A stretch of DNA of 64,000 bases from Tumebacillus flagellatus (GTDB taxonomy: Bacteria > Bacillota > Bacilli > Tumebacillales > Tumebacillaceae): contig NZ_JMIR01000015.1 of the NCBI RefSeq assembly GCF_000714935.1, positions 31,111-95,110 of the forward strand, read 5' to 3'. The notes below the pieces were generated by a model. That model worked only from the letters and a program-made list of their open reading frames with translations, was not told the DNA's origin and did not search any database. Positions 8,465 through 18,291 of the stretch are shown piece after piece. The position numbers and the translations under genes are program-made. Numbering within the stretch: the stretch's first letter is position 1; each line of letters begins with the position of its first letter.

Positions 8465-9670
8465 TTACAGGGCGGCGGTTTCGGGAGTCGGAGTTCCCGT
8501 CTTCCTGCGAACCGCAAAACTGCAGACGAAGAGCAGGACGGCCCCCGCCAGAAAATAGGGTTTGTACCCCCAGCGCTCCAGCACCCATCCGATCACAATA
8601 TACGAAAGCGGAACCACAACCGCGTATAAAGTTGATCGAATTTCATAGACGGCGGGCAATTCCGGCAACGGAGTCGCCAACTGCAAGAGCGTTCCCGTCG
8701 TGTTCATCATAAACATCACAAACAGAGTCAAAAACACCATGCACACCAACAGCACATACAGGTTCTCGACGAAAACCGGCACGAGCAAAGCCAAGACGAT
8801 GCCCGCAATCGAAATGTTCAAATAGCGTTTGTAGTGCTCTTTGACTTTGAGCGCATACGCGCCGTACACACCGAGCAAGGAGCCTCCCGACAAACAGATT
8901 TTGATCAGCGTGGACCCGAGACTTCCATGACCTTCCTTGAGCAAAAACGGTCCGTTGATTCCGGCGAACACGATGTTGATCAATACGCCGATCGAGATGC
9001 AGTACAAAATCGTCTGGTTGCCACCGATCATCCGAATCGTAACCACCCAATGATCGGAGAAAAACTTCATTTTTTTCTTCGCAGGAGCAGCCGGGGCTTC
9101 CGGACGCTCGTCTCCGGTGAGACGTGTCAAGTATCTGACCAAGAGACCCCCTCCGCAGCTCACCGCCGCATAGAACACAAAAAACACCGAGATGTTGCGG
9201 GCTGTAAACAGATAACTCACCAACGGCGCCAAAATCATCGACACGTTCAAGAAGATGCTGCTCACAGAATTCGCCTTGAACAGATACTCCTTGTCCACCA
9301 GACGCGGGATGATCGAGGACGCAAACGAAGTCCGCATCTCTTGCAAGATCGCAAACAGGATGGAACAAACGAAGTAAAACAAGATGGAATCCCCCCAAAA
9401 CAGGGAGCCCAAAACAGCCAACAGTGAAACGACGGTCACGGTAAAACTCATGCTGGAGACGACCTTGAACGGAGAGAACGGTTTGCAGACCGGCACCAAA
9501 TAAAACATCAAAATCCGTGACCCCGCCACCGTGGTCGCCGTTAGAAAGCCCGAATACAAAGCGGAATTTGAAATCTGATAGATCACCAACAAAAACGTAA
9601 AACTCATCGAAGAAGCGAGAAAGTCCTGTACTTTCGTCCCCAAGAGATAGAGGGCGAAGTTTTTGTTCAT
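8465..9670 (-). CDS. Major facilitator superfamily transporter
   Basis: Twelve-helix secondary transporter of about 400 residues. Hydrophobic helices run throughout, and there is a basic central cytoplasmic loop (RPEAPAAPAKKKMKFF). The N-terminal half resembles MFS efflux proteins of the MdtG/YfiS sort. I see no substrate-defining motif. The frame extends to a TTG at 9703, but ATG at 9670 (MNKNFALYLLGTK) begins directly before helix 1 and is more likely; neither has a strong ribosome site. Drug or metabolite export is the default guess only. Confidence 0.8.
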   Translation of the reverse strand: MNKNFALYLLGTKVQDFLASSMSFTFLLVIYQISNSALYSGFLTATTVAGSRILMFYLVPVCKPFSPFKVVSSMSFTVTVVSLLAVLGSLFWGDSILFYFVCSILFAILQEMRTSFASSIIPRLVDKEYLFKANSVSSIFLNVSMILAPLVSYLFTARNISVFFVFYAAVSCGGGLLVRYLTRLTGDERPEAPAAPAKKKMKFFSDHWVVTIRMIGGNQTILYCISIGVLINIVFAGINGPFLLKEGHGSLGSTLIKICLSGGSLLGVYGAYALKVKEHYKRYLNISIAGIVLALLVPVFVENLYVLLVCMVFLTLFVMFMMNTTGTLLQLATPLPELPAVYEIRSTLYAVVVPLSYIVIGWVLERWGYKPYFLAGAVLLFVCSFAVRRKTGTPTPETAAL

Positions 9671-9757
9671 TCCAATCACACGCTTTCTTGGCAAGGAATG
9701 CAAATTCTACTGTCTACCTTCTTCTGGATACAAAAGGAAATCCCTTGCCGTCCCATG

Positions 9758-9790
9758 CAAAAAAACTCCCTCTGCAGAACAGAGAGAGTT
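9758..9790 (-). terminator. Terminator of the prkA-yhbH-spoVR unit
   Basis: Minus-strand hairpin AACTCTCTCT / AGAGGGAGTT followed by a run of seven T, about 30 bases past the spoVR stop. Confidence 0.7.
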
Positions 9791-9819
9791 CGCGTTCGTT
9801 GCTTTTTTTCCCACTTGCC

Positions 9820-11172
9820 TTACACAAACCGCCGATGGCTCTTCTTCCCGTCGAACGTAAACACCACCGCCCGGTTATCCAGCATGGTTTCGAGATGCGT
9901 CGTCCGGCCCCAGAGGTTGTAGACGTGGGGGAGGGTTTTTTCGAGGTATTTGACGTCGAGTTCTTGGCCTTCGAATTGGTGCTTGAGGTAGAGCTCGCCG
10001 TTTTTCAAGTAGTCGCCGTCATGCACCAACAGCACCGGGAACCCGCCGTTCACCCGCGAGGCGCACAGCTGGTCGCGCACTTTCTCCCAGTCCTTCTCCA
10101 TCACCTTCCACTCGTCGCCTTGCTTCCCGTACAAGTACAAATCCATCTCCTCAACCAAGTCCCGGGTCAAGTAATTCCGCAAAAACGAGCTGTCCGAGTC
10201 GTACTCCCGAATCTCCCACATCCGCTCCCGTCCATACCGCTTCTCGATATCTTCCCAGATCTTCAGCCCCACATGGTACGGGTTCAACGACGTCCGGGAC
10301 GGCATGATGACGCCCGCGTTCATCTTGGCAAACTCGATCGTCTCGCCCTCATCCAAGTCCAACTCGCGCATGATCCGCAAGTGCCAGTACGTCGCCCAGC
10401 CTTCGTTCATGATCTTCGTCTCGATCTGCGGCCAGAAGTACAGCATCTCCTCGCGCATGATCGTGAGGATATCCCGCTGCCACTCCGGCATCCCTTTGGC
10501 GTTTTGCAAGATGAACAACAGCAGATCTTTCTCCGGGTGCGCCGGAAAGCGGGGGGCGGGTTTGGGCTCCTCCTTTTTCTTCTCCGTCCACTCAAACACG
10601 TCGGCGTACGGATCGGGCGCGGTCGCCGGTTCGATCGGCCCTTCATTTTGGCGCGCTCGCAGCTTGCGTCCCACATACGTCGGGTCGATGTGCTCTTGGA
10701 TCGCCAGCACCGAGTCGATAAACTCCTCCACCGCCAGCTTCCCGTGCTCTCCCTCGTACTGGCGAATCCGCTCCGCCGACGCCGCCATCGAGTCGACCAT
10801 GTAGCGCGACGTGTTGGCAAAGCGGCTGTTGTTTTTGAAAAAGTCACAGTGCCCCAACACGTGCGCCACGATCAACTTGTTCTGCAACAGCGTATTGCCG
10901 TCCAGCAAAAACGCGTAGCACGGGTCGGAGTTGATGACGAGCTCGTAGATTTTTGACAAGCCGAAGTCATATTGCATCTTCATTTTGTGGAAGGATTTTC
11001 CGAAAGACCAATGGCTGAACCGTGTCGGCATCCCGTACGCCCCGAACGTGTAGATGATCTCGCTCGGGCAAACCTCATAGCGCATGTCGTAAAAATCCAG
11101 TCCAAAGTCGCGGGCGAGCATCGTAATCTCCTCAATCGCGGCTTCCAACTGCTGCATCTCGTCGTTCGTCAT
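9820..11172 (-). CDS. spoVR: SpoVR family protein
   Basis: Stage V sporulation protein R family, linked in B. subtilis to spore cortex formation; its biochemical role is not settled. The 450 residues are collinear with the family, including [45 protein letters not shown] and [19 protein letters not shown]. It is soluble with no signal peptide. It is last in the prkA-yhbH-spoVR order, the same trio as E. coli yeaG-yeaH-ycgB, which indicates a conserved functional module. ATG at 11172 has GAGGAGG upstream. Confidence 0.95.
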   Translation of the reverse strand: MTNDEMQQLEAAIEEITMLARDFGLDFYDMRYEVCPSEIIYTFGAYGMPTRFSHWSFGKSFHKMKMQYDFGLSKIYELVINSDPCYAFLLDGNTLLQNKLIVAHVLGHCDFFKNNSRFANTSRYMVDSMAASAERIRQYEGEHGKLAVEEFIDSVLAIQEHIDPTYVGRKLRARQNEGPIEPATAPDPYADVFEWTEKKKEEPKPAPRFPAHPEKDLLLFILQNAKGMPEWQRDILTIMREEMLYFWPQIETKIMNEGWATYWHLRIMRELDLDEGETIEFAKMNAGVIMPSRTSLNPYHVGLKIWEDIEKRYGRERMWEIREYDSDSSFLRNYLTRDLVEEMDLYLYGKQGDEWKVMEKDWEKVRDQLCASRVNGGFPVLLVHDGDYLKNGELYLKHQFEGQELDVKYLEKTLPHVYNLWGRTTHLETMLDNRAVVFTFDGKKSHRRFV

Positions 11173-11192
11173 GCCAATCCTCCTCTCTCAAA

Positions 11193-11218
11193 AAAAAAGG
11201 GAAGGGCCCCTACGAGGC
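11193..11218 (-). terminator. Attenuator-like hairpin between yhbH and spoVR
   Basis: The minus strand reads GGGCC-TCGTAGG-GGCCC followed by TTCCC and eight T. The hairpin includes the yhbH stop codon. As spoVR lies 37 bases on, it may reduce rather than end transcription. Confidence 0.5.
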
Positions 11219-12376
11219 CCGAATCTTGTCCTTGGCGGTGAAGAAGTGGCAGAGGGCTTTGTACACTTCACTTTTTTCCCGAATGATCGAGTACTTGAAC
11301 TTCTCGTCTTGGATGTTCTTGTACGCGTTCATGAGGCTTGAAGAACGGTTATACTGATTGACTTCCCCATACCCAAAAATATTCGACACCTCCATCAACT
11401 GCTTGATCAGCTTGATGCACTTGTCGTTGTCGCTGGTCAAGTTGTCGCCGTCGGAGAAGTGGAACGGGTAGATGTTGTAGCGGTCGGGGTTGTACTTGGA
11501 GTTGACCAGGTCGAGCGCCAACTTGTACGCGCTGGAACAGATCGTCCCGCCGCTCTCTCCCTTGGTGAAAAACTCGTGCTCCGTCACCAGTTTCGCTTCC
11601 GTGTGGTGCGCGATGAACTGGATGTCCACATGCTCGTACTTCGTTTTGAGAAACCGCGTCATCCAAAAAAAGAAACTGCGCGCGATGTACTTCTCAAACT
11701 GCCCCATCGACCCGGAGGTGTCCATCATCGCCAGCACCACCGCTTGCGAGTGCGGGGTCTGGATCTCCTCCCACGTTTTGTAGCGCAGGTCGTCGTTGGT
11801 GATGTTGTGCAGCCCCGGATTGCCCGCCAACGAATTGCGGCGGATCGCTTCGATGAGCGTGCGTTTCTTGTCGATGTTGCCGGCGAGTCCTTTTTTGCGG
11901 ATGTCGTTGAAGCGCACGTCGGTCGTCGTCACTTCGTCGTGCTGCTTGCGTTGCAGGTTTGGCAGCTCCAAGTCGGCAAACAGCATGTTTTCGATCTCTT
12001 GAAGCGACACTTCCGCTTCGTAATAATCGATGCCCGGCTGCTCCCCCGCCCCTTCGCCTTTGCCGGGGCCTGCCGCTTGTTTGGCGGACGGGTCTTTGCC
12101 GAGCACGTCGCCGACTTGCGAATCGCCGTCGCCTTGGCCGCCGTGCTGGCCTTTGCCGTAGTTGTAGCGGAACCGATACTCGTCAAGCGAGCGGATCGGC
12201 ACTTTGACGATCTGCCGCCCGTCGTGCATGATCAAGCTCTCTTCCGTGACGAGATCGGCCAAGTTCTTCTTGATCGCTTCCCGGACTTTCTCTTGGTGGC
12301 GCTGTTGGTCCTGCTCCCCCTTGCGATGGAGCGACCAGTCTTCGCGCGACAGGATGAAGGACGGTCGATGGATCAT
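11210..12376 (-). CDS. yhbH: YhbH family (DUF444) protein
   Basis: Sporulation-associated protein with a von Willebrand A-like fold. The metal-site pattern is visible in [20 protein letters not shown] near residue 220. An N-terminal 80-residue region ([23 protein letters not shown]) and a Gly/Asp-rich linker precede it. Length 388 is normal for the Bacillus protein. It lies between prkA and spoVR; E. coli YeaH is its counterpart beside the kinase YeaG. The start ATG has AAAGGAGG eight bases upstream. A partner or substrate role for PrkA is suggested by conserved context only. Confidence 0.95.
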   Translation of the reverse strand: MIHRPSFILSREDWSLHRKGEQDQQRHQEKVREAIKKNLADLVTEESLIMHDGRQIVKVPIRSLDEYRFRYNYGKGQHGGQGDGDSQVGDVLGKDPSAKQAAGPGKGEGAGEQPGIDYYEAEVSLQEIENMLFADLELPNLQRKQHDEVTTTDVRFNDIRKKGLAGNIDKKRTLIEAIRRNSLAGNPGLHNITNDDLRYKTWEEIQTPHSQAVVLAMMDTSGSMGQFEKYIARSFFFWMTRFLKTKYEHVDIQFIAHHTEAKLVTEHEFFTKGESGGTICSSAYKLALDLVNSKYNPDRYNIYPFHFSDGDNLTSDNDKCIKLIKQLMEVSNIFGYGEVNQYNRSSSLMNAYKNIQDEKFKYSIIREKSEVYKALCHFFTAKDKIRAS

Positions 12377-12401
12377 CGCGGCTCCTCCTTTCTTCTTTTG
12401 G

Positions 12402-12432
12402 AAAAAGGGACAGGCATTCTCCTCCTGTCCCT
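12402..12432 (-). terminator. Attenuator-like hairpin between prkA and yhbH
   Basis: The minus strand has GGGACAGG / CCTGTCCC followed by TTTTT, 12 bases after the prkA stop and before the yhbH ribosome site. It could set a prkA-to-yhbH expression ratio. Confidence 0.65.
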
Positions 12433-12443
12433 CGGCGTGCGTA

Positions 12444-14342
12444 TTAACGATTCAAGAGGCTGCCGGTGTAGCGCAACAGCTCGTTGGCGCAGACCGGGCA
12501 ATAGCCGTGTTCGTCGATCAGGCGCGAGGTCACTTCGTTGATCTTGCGCAATTGTTGCGCATCCGGTGTCTTGGACGAGGTCGTGATCTTGACGACGTCC
12601 TTGAGGTCGGCAAACAACTTCTTCTCGATCGCTTCCCGCAAGCGTTCGTGGGAGTTGTATTCAAACTTTCTGCCTTTGCGGGCGTAGGTGGAGATGCGGA
12701 TGAGGATCTCTTCGCGGAACGCTTTTTTCGCGTTCTCGGAGATGCCGATCTGCTCTTCGATGGAGCGCATCAGCTTTTCATCCGGATCGACTTCTTCCCC
12801 GGTGATCGGGTCTTTAATTTTCTGCCAGTTGCAGTACGCTTCGACGTTGTCGAGGTAGTTTTCCAGCAGGGTTTTCGCCGACTCCTCGTAGGAGTAGACG
12901 AACGCTTTCTGAACTTCTTTTTTCGCCTCTTCGTCGTACTCTTTGCGGGCGATGCCGATGTAGTTCATCAGGCGCTCTTTGTCTTCCTTGGTGATCGACG
13001 CGTGCTGATCGAGTCCTTCCTTGATCGCGCGCAGCACATCGAGCGCGTTGATGCAGTTGGTGTCGCGGCGGATGAGGGCGGACGAAATGCGGTTGATGAC
13101 ATAGCGCGGGTCGACTCCGAACATCCCTTCATCCGGGGACTCCGTGCGCAGTTCTTGAATGTCTTTGTCTTTGAATCCCTCGACGGTGGCCCCGTCGTAG
13201 AGCTTGAGTTTTTTCAACAAGTCGACGCCGTTCTTCTTGGATTCCTTGAGGCGGGTGAGGATCGAGAAAAACGACGCGGTCTTCAGCGCGTGCGGCGCGA
13301 TGTGCACGTGGCGCATGTCGGACTGCTTGACGAGCTTCTCGTAGATCTTCACTTCCTCGGAAACTTTCAAGTTGTACGGAATCGGCATGACGATCATCCG
13401 CGATTGGAGCGCTTCGTTCTTCTTGTTGGCGATGAACGATTTGTACTCCGTTTCATTGGTGTGGGCGACGATCATTTCATCCGCCGAGATCAGCGCGAAA
13501 CGACCGGCTTTGAAGTTGCCTTCCTGGGTCAGCGAGAGCAAGTGCCAGAGGAATTTCTCGTCGCACTTCAGCATCTCTTGAAATTCCATCAGACCGCGGT
13601 TGGCTTTGTTCAGCTCCCCGTCGAAGCGGTAGGCGCGCGGGTCGGACTCCGAACCGAACTCGGCGATCGTCGAGAAGTCGATCGAGCCGGTCAGGTCGGC
13701 GATGTCCTGCGATTTCGGGTCGGACGGCGAGAACGTGCCCACGCCGACGCGCTCGTCTTCGGAGAGCAAGATGCGCTCGACCGGAACGCTCTCGATCTGG
13801 CCGCCCCACTCCGTTTGCAGGCGCATCCGGCAGTGCGGGCAGAGGTTGCCCTCGATGCGCACGCCGATCTCTTTCTCAAAGTCTCCGCGCAACTCATCCG
13901 GGATCAGATGCAGCGGCTCTTCATGCATCGGGCAGCCTTTGATCGCGTACAGGGCGCCGTCTTCCGTGCGCGAGTAACGCTCCAAGCCTTTTTTCAACAT
14001 CGTGACGAGTGTCGATTTGCCGCCGGAGACCGGCCCCATCAGGAGCAGAATCCGCTTGCGGACGTCCAATCGGCGGGCCGCCGAGTGGAAGTACTCTTCG
14101 ACCAAACGCTCGATGGAGTCATTCAACCCAAACAGTTCATTGCTGAAAAACAAGTACTCTTTGCGCCCGGCTTCGTCGGTCTTGATCCCCGCCGATGCGA
14201 TCATGTCATAAATTCGGGAGTGTGAAGTCTGGGCGACTTTGGGGTTGCTGCGAACGACCTCCAGGTAGTCGAGAAAAGTCCCCTCCCACCGAAGCTTTTC
14301 CTCTTGAGCCCGGTAAGCGGTTAAACGGTTCAGGAAATCCAT
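12444..14342 (-). CDS. prkA: PrkA family serine protein kinase (AAA+ type)
   Basis: Cytosolic ATPase/kinase of the PrkA family, involved in B. subtilis sporulation. The AAA part has Walker [10 protein letters not shown] near residue 102. A zinc-like [14 protein letters not shown] element sits at about 165, and the C-terminal region keeps the PrkA pattern [19 protein letters not shown]. The C-terminus ends in a [18 protein letters not shown] zinc-knuckle-like tail. Length 632 matches the family. It heads the prkA-yhbH-spoVR unit. The 296-base upstream gap probably holds a sporulation promoter, but I could not assign boxes with confidence. ATG at 14342 follows GGGGGATG. Confidence 0.95.
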   Translation of the reverse strand: MDFLNRLTAYRAQEEKLRWEGTFLDYLEVVRSNPKVAQTSHSRIYDMIASAGIKTDEAGRKEYLFFSNELFGLNDSIERLVEEYFHSAARRLDVRKRILLLMGPVSGGKSTLVTMLKKGLERYSRTEDGALYAIKGCPMHEEPLHLIPDELRGDFEKEIGVRIEGNLCPHCRMRLQTEWGGQIESVPVERILLSEDERVGVGTFSPSDPKSQDIADLTGSIDFSTIAEFGSESDPRAYRFDGELNKANRGLMEFQEMLKCDEKFLWHLLSLTQEGNFKAGRFALISADEMIVAHTNETEYKSFIANKKNEALQSRMIVMPIPYNLKVSEEVKIYEKLVKQSDMRHVHIAPHALKTASFFSILTRLKESKKNGVDLLKKLKLYDGATVEGFKDKDIQELRTESPDEGMFGVDPRYVINRISSALIRRDTNCINALDVLRAIKEGLDQHASITKEDKERLMNYIGIARKEYDEEAKKEVQKAFVYSYEESAKTLLENYLDNVEAYCNWQKIKDPITGEEVDPDEKLMRSIEEQIGISENAKKAFREEILIRISTYARKGRKFEYNSHERLREAIEKKLFADLKDVVKITTSSKTPDAQQLRKINEVTSRLIDEHGYCPVCANELLRYTGSLLNR

Positions 14343-14562
14343 GTGTCATCATCCCCCTTTTTCGTACGGGCCCGTGCCCAAGCTTGACGCCGGGTGCCTG
14401 AGTTTCTTCATCTTATTCGGACAGTGGCTTGCCCTAGACCTTGGGAGAGAATATTGATTTAAAATTCTGAAACTTTTGTTTCGTGTCGATGTGGAGTGAA
14501 TATTGTCCTGATCGTATTTTATAGATATGCGGATGGCTGTCATCTGTTGCATACCGTCGAAA
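14343..14562. other. Intergenic region between divergent prkA and tetR
   Basis: About 220 bases that become AT-rich around 14440-14530, with no open frame of interest. It should contain the prkA promoter. I see no convincing sigma-A pair on the minus strand; a sigma-E type promoter would be expected from B. subtilis but cannot be called by eye. Confidence 0.4.
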
Positions 14563-14591
14563 TTGAAAACCCTTACAAGCTGTGCTATACT
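14563..14591 (+). promoter_or_regulatory. Sigma-A promoter of the TetR gene
   Basis: TTGAAA (14563-14568), a 17-base spacer and TATACT (14586-14591), some 45 bases before the coding start. Confidence 0.8.
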
Positions 14592-14638
14592 AATTTCATA
14601 TGCCCAAACCTACTTTATAGCAAATGAAGGTGATGTTG

Positions 14639-15208
14639 TTGCGCAAAAGCAAAACCAGCTTGATCTTCCAAGCAGCCATCGATGTGTTTTCGGAGAAGGG
14701 CTTTGACAAAGCGACGATGGATGACATCGCGGCGCGCGCGAACGTCGCCAAAGGCACGATCTACTACCATTTCAAAAGCAAGGAAGAGCTGTTCCTGTTC
14801 TTGGTGGAGGAAGGCATGGAGTTGCTTCGCGAAGGCGTGGAGTCAAAGTTGATCGATGACATGACGCCGCGCGAGAAGATCGAATTGATTCTGCGCGAAC
14901 AGATCGCTTTCTTTGGTCAATACCGCGATTTCTGCGTCATCTTGCTTCGGGAATCCTGGGGGGCGGAAGACCGTCAACTCGAATTCCGCAAGATGCTTCG
15001 TTCTTATATGTCTGTCATCGAGAAAATCGTCCAAGAAGGCATTGCAGACGGTTCGTTCCACGACGTCACCGCCGAGAACGCCTCGTCCGCGCTGTTCGGC
15101 ATGGGCGCGATCGCTTCGCTGCACATCCTGCTTGGCAAGGGCGAGTACAACGAAGAAGGCCTGTTCGCCGATCTCAAACAGTTGGCGCTTGGCGGCCTGC
15201 TGAAATAA
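14639..15208 (+). CDS. TetR/AcrR family repressor next to the YhgE exporter
   Basis: One-component regulator with an N-terminal helix-turn-helix: FSEKGFDKATMDDIAARANV, then AKGTIYYHFKSKEELF. The C-terminal ligand domain is unremarkable. AAGGTGA (14627-14633) points to the TTG at 14639; an ATG at 14624 has no ribosome site and overlaps that element. The gene converges on the YhgE-type exporter operon and is the natural candidate for its repressor (inference). The exporter promoter carries a palindrome that could be its site. Confidence 0.88.
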   Translation: MRKSKTSLIFQAAIDVFSEKGFDKATMDDIAARANVAKGTIYYHFKSKEELFLFLVEEGMELLREGVESKLIDDMTPREKIELILREQIAFFGQYRDFCVILLRESWGAEDRQLEFRKMLRSYMSVIEKIVQEGIADGSFHDVTAENASSALFGMGAIASLHILLGKGEYNEEGLFADLKQLALGGLLK

Positions 15209-15219
15209 CCCCTTTTCAA

Positions 15220-15262
15220 AAAAGAAAGTCTCTGCTCCCGGTCGAGGAGCAGAGACTTTTTT
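15220..15262. terminator. Bidirectional terminator between tetR and the exporter
   Basis: Perfect hairpin AAGTCTCTGCTCC / GGAGCAGAGACTT with flanking A-run and T-run. It serves both convergent genes. Confidence 0.9.
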
Positions 15263-15287
15263 GTGCCCGGCATGGGGGCTTGTGAAC

Positions 15288-17510
15288 TTATCCTGCCAGC
15301 ACGTCTTTGTCATGCAGGTCGCCGACTTTGAGCGTGCGGCGGGTGGTGAGAACTTGCAGAATCAACACGACGACGGTGATGCCGCCGAGGATCAGCATGT
15401 CTTTTTGCACCAGCGCTTGGTCGCCTGTCGCGATGATCGCGCGCAGCCCTTCGATGCCGTACGACATCGGCAGGAACGGGTGAATCGCTTTGAAGAAGTC
15501 CGGTACCATCTCGATCGGGAACGTGCCCGCCGACGAGGTCAGCTGCAGGATCAAGATCAAGATCGCCAAGAAGCGACCCGCCCCGGAGCCGAGGCGCGCG
15601 ATCAAGAACCCGATGATCGCAATCGATTCAAACGAGAGCAAGATCATGATCGCGTAGAACTCGACGGGATGCAGCACTTGCAAGCCGAGTCCCTTCGTCA
15701 GCACAAGGCCGGAGACGACGGTGGACGCAATCCCGACCGCGCCGAGCGTGAAGAACTTCCCGAGCACAAACGACGTGGTGGAGACCGGAGCCATCACCCA
15801 ACGGTATTCCTTCCACGAGAGCATGAAGAACAGCACGACCGCTCCGACCCACAGAGAAAGCGGGATGAAGTACGACGCAAAGCCCATGCCGTACGTGGAA
15901 ACCGGGTGAATCGGCTTGGAGTCCACTTCCACCGGGTTGGACATCGCGTCCGCTTTGGCGTCCGGATTCTTGACTGTGGAGTCCTTGGTGGCGTCCGTCA
16001 GTTTGCCCGCCAGTTCCCGGTTTCCGTCTGCCACTTGTTTCGTGCCGTCCGACAATTGCTTGGACCCGTCCGCGAGCTGCGCCGTGCCGGTCGCCAGTTG
16101 CGCGTTGCCGTCTGCCACATCGCGGGAGCCGGTCGCCAGTTGCGCGTTGCCGTCTGCCACTTGTTTCGCGCCGACGGCGAGGTCACCCGATTTCTGTGCC
16201 AGCGTCGACGTGCCCGTTTTCAAGTCGGTAATGCCCTTCGCGAGATCGACCGCTCCGGTTTGCAATTGCTTGGAGCCGTCCGCGACTTTGTTCGCGCCGG
16301 CGATCAATTGCGCTTGCCCGTCAACGACTTGGCCGATGCCGGCGGTTGCTTGATCGAGACCCGATTTGGACGCGCCGACTTGAGCGGCGGTGCTTCCGAG
16401 GTTGGAGGAGACGCCGCCGATTTTTTTCATCGCGCCGACGTAGCGCGGGTCGCTTGCGAACCCGTACTGCTTGGCAAGCGAATCCAGCAAGCTCAGCGCC
16501 GAATCGTTCGCGCCGGTGAGGTTGCCCGATGCGTCAACCGTGCCGAGTGCGCCTTGCATCTGTTGCAGTCCGCCTTGCAGTTGAGCCGTTTGCTCCCCTG
16601 CCGAGGTGAGACCGGATTGGATTTTTTTCAGACCGTCGTTGGCACTTTGCAGGCCCGGAGCCAGTTGCGCCGCGCCTTGCGAAAGCTGCCCGAGGCCCGA
16701 TTGCAGCGAGTTTGCTCCCGACTGGAGCTTCGCCGCTCCGCCGTCCGCTTGTTGCAGGGCTTCATGCATCTGCTGGTTGCCGCTGGCGACTTGCGCGCTG
16801 CCCGTCGACGCTTTCGCTGCGCCGTCGGCAACTTGCTTTGCGCCGTCCGCCAATTTCGCCGCTCCGCTGTGCGCATCGTTGATGCCGTCATTCAGCTTGA
16901 CAGCGCCGTCGTGCGTTTGGCCCGCGCCGTCCGCCAACTTGTTCGCGCCGTCGGCCGCTTTGGAGAGACCGTCGCCCGCGTCGCCGATGATGTCGAAGAT
17001 TCCTTTGATGTACTCCTTGGAGAACTTGTTGCCGACTTCCTCGCGCAGAGACGTCTCCAAGCGCTTCGAGATCGTGGAGGCGATGTAGTTTTTGCCTTCG
17101 TTTTGCGTGAATTGAATCACGGCGTGTTTCGGGTTGTCGCCCGTGACGGAGAGCGCGTCTTCGGTGAACGTCGAAGGGATCGTGACTTTCAAATAATAAC
17201 CCTCGCCCTCCAAGCCCCGATTCGCTTCCTCCTCCGAGACGACTTTCCAACCGACGGCGTGGTCTTTGACCAGTTCGTCGACCAAGTCTTGGCCGTACGC
17301 GACATGCTTGCCGTCTTTCGTCCCGCCTTGGTCGAGGTTGACCAGCGCGACCGGATATTGCTCCATCTGGTTGTACGGGTCCCAAAACGCGTAGAGATAC
17401 AATCCGCTGTACAAAAGCGGGATGATGATCCCGACCACCATCGCGGCCCGGCCCAGACGCGAGCGCAGCAAACGGCGCATCTCCGTCCGGAAAATCCAGA
17501 ACGTGTTCAT
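15288..17510 (-). CDS. YhgE/Pip family ABC-2-type membrane protein with heptad-repeat ectodomain
   Basis: Large membrane protein of the YhgE/phage-infection-protein family. Helix 1 is at about residues 20-42, then an extracellular region, then a C-terminal block of five or six helices from about residue 545 ending in a short basic tail. Residues 185-510 are a seven-residue repeat such as QLATGTA-QLADGSK-QLSDGTK-QVADGNR, expected to form long helical or coiled-coil stalks. At DNA level a 30-base unit recurs 42 bases apart near 16088-16160. ATG overlaps the ATPase stop as ATGA. Probably exports a lipid or polymer or remodels the envelope; the substrate is unknown. Confidence 0.88.
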   Translation of the reverse strand: MNTFWIFRTEMRRLLRSRLGRAAMVVGIIIPLLYSGLYLYAFWDPYNQMEQYPVALVNLDQGGTKDGKHVAYGQDLVDELVKDHAVGWKVVSEEEANRGLEGEGYYLKVTIPSTFTEDALSVTGDNPKHAVIQFTQNEGKNYIASTISKRLETSLREEVGNKFSKEYIKGIFDIIGDAGDGLSKAADGANKLADGAGQTHDGAVKLNDGINDAHSGAAKLADGAKQVADGAAKASTGSAQVASGNQQMHEALQQADGGAAKLQSGANSLQSGLGQLSQGAAQLAPGLQSANDGLKKIQSGLTSAGEQTAQLQGGLQQMQGALGTVDASGNLTGANDSALSLLDSLAKQYGFASDPRYVGAMKKIGGVSSNLGSTAAQVGASKSGLDQATAGIGQVVDGQAQLIAGANKVADGSKQLQTGAVDLAKGITDLKTGTSTLAQKSGDLAVGAKQVADGNAQLATGSRDVADGNAQLATGTAQLADGSKQLSDGTKQVADGNRELAGKLTDATKDSTVKNPDAKADAMSNPVEVDSKPIHPVSTYGMGFASYFIPLSLWVGAVVLFFMLSWKEYRWVMAPVSTTSFVLGKFFTLGAVGIASTVVSGLVLTKGLGLQVLHPVEFYAIMILLSFESIAIIGFLIARLGSGAGRFLAILILILQLTSSAGTFPIEMVPDFFKAIHPFLPMSYGIEGLRAIIATGDQALVQKDMLILGGITVVVLILQVLTTRRTLKVGDLHDKDVLAG

Positions 17511-18133
17511 TTCGTTTTCACCTCTCCATCAGGCAACGAGAGAACCAAGTCGCAACGCTCCGCCACTTGCGAGAGCACCGTGGTCAAGAGGACAACATGC
17601 CCGTCCTCCGCCAACGCCCGCAAATCGCGGTACGCCGCTTCCCATTCCTCGTTGGTCAAGCCGCTCTCCGGCTCGTCGATCAACACGACGTCCGGGCGAT
17701 GCACCAACGCCGAGACCAAACCGACGCGAAATTGCTCGATGCGCCCGACGTCCTTGATTCTGTATGTGCAAACTTCCTGCAGGCCGTACTTCATGACGAG
17801 TTCCTTCACCCGCGCTTTGGCGTTTCGCACGCCGAACAACCGCGCTTGGAACACCAGCGCCTCTTGGACCGTCAACGTATCAAACATCGGCGAGAGGTCC
17901 TGAATCGGGCCGACTCCGGCGCGCTTTTTGTCCGGTTGTTTGCCGTCGACCAACACCTGTCCGCTGTCCGGACGCAGATGCCCGGATGCCAACAAGAGCA
18001 GCGACGACTTCCCCGTGCGGGACGGACCGTACACCGCACCCATCTGCCCGCTCTCCAACGTGAAGGTTAAATTCTGATAGAGACGTTTGCGCTTGTCGCG
18101 CAACTCCACGCCTTGAAATTGTACCGTTGCCAC
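17507..18133 (-). CDS. ABC transporter ATP-binding protein with degenerate signature
   Basis: Nucleotide-binding partner of the YhgE-type protein. Walker A is GPSRTGKSS (residues 36-44) and Walker B is DVVLIDEPESGL. The usual LSGGQ signature is replaced by VGRIEQFRVGL, and the switch histidine is missing (VVLLTTVLSQ where TH is normal). The protein is only 208 residues. These departures suggest weak or regulatory ATPase activity rather than ordinary transport (inference). GTG at 18133 follows AAAGGAGG. It is the first gene of the operon, with a strong promoter and candidate operator upstream. Confidence 0.88.
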   Translation of the reverse strand: MATVQFQGVELRDKRKRLYQNLTFTLESGQMGAVYGPSRTGKSSLLLLASGHLRPDSGQVLVDGKQPDKKRAGVGPIQDLSPMFDTLTVQEALVFQARLFGVRNAKARVKELVMKYGLQEVCTYRIKDVGRIEQFRVGLVSALVHRPDVVLIDEPESGLTNEEWEAAYRDLRALAEDGHVVLLTTVLSQVAERCDLVLSLPDGEVKTK

Positions 18134-18170
18134 AGGAAATCCCTCCTTTCGTTCCTATACTTACGAATAA

Positions 18171-18184
18171 ACTGACCACTTAGT
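18171..18184. promoter_or_regulatory. Candidate TetR operator before the exporter operon
   Basis: Imperfect palindrome ACTGA-CCAC-TTAGT, about 20 bases downstream of the -10 box and before the ribosome site. The position fits a repressor roadblock. There is no second copy at the tetR promoter, so autoregulation is not suggested. Confidence 0.4.
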
Positions 18185-18203
18185 ACAAAATCTCACTTCG
18201 ATC

Positions 18204-18232
18204 ATTCTACCAACGCACTGACACGCTGTCAA
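18204..18232 (-). promoter_or_regulatory. Sigma-A promoter of the exporter operon
   Basis: On the minus strand there is TTGACA (18227-18232), a 17-base spacer and TAGAAT (18204-18209). Confidence 0.8.
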
Positions 18233-18247
18233 CACTAATTCAGCCAT

Positions 18248-18276
18248 AAAAAAAGAGCCCGTCACCGGGCCCTCTT
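18248..18276 (-). terminator. Terminator of the HTH-TPR gene
   Basis: GC-rich hairpin GAGGGCCCGG / CGGGCTC on the minus strand, followed by seven T, right after the stop codon of the HTH-TPR gene. Confidence 0.8.
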
Positions 18277-18291
18277 CTTGCTGTGCAAAAC

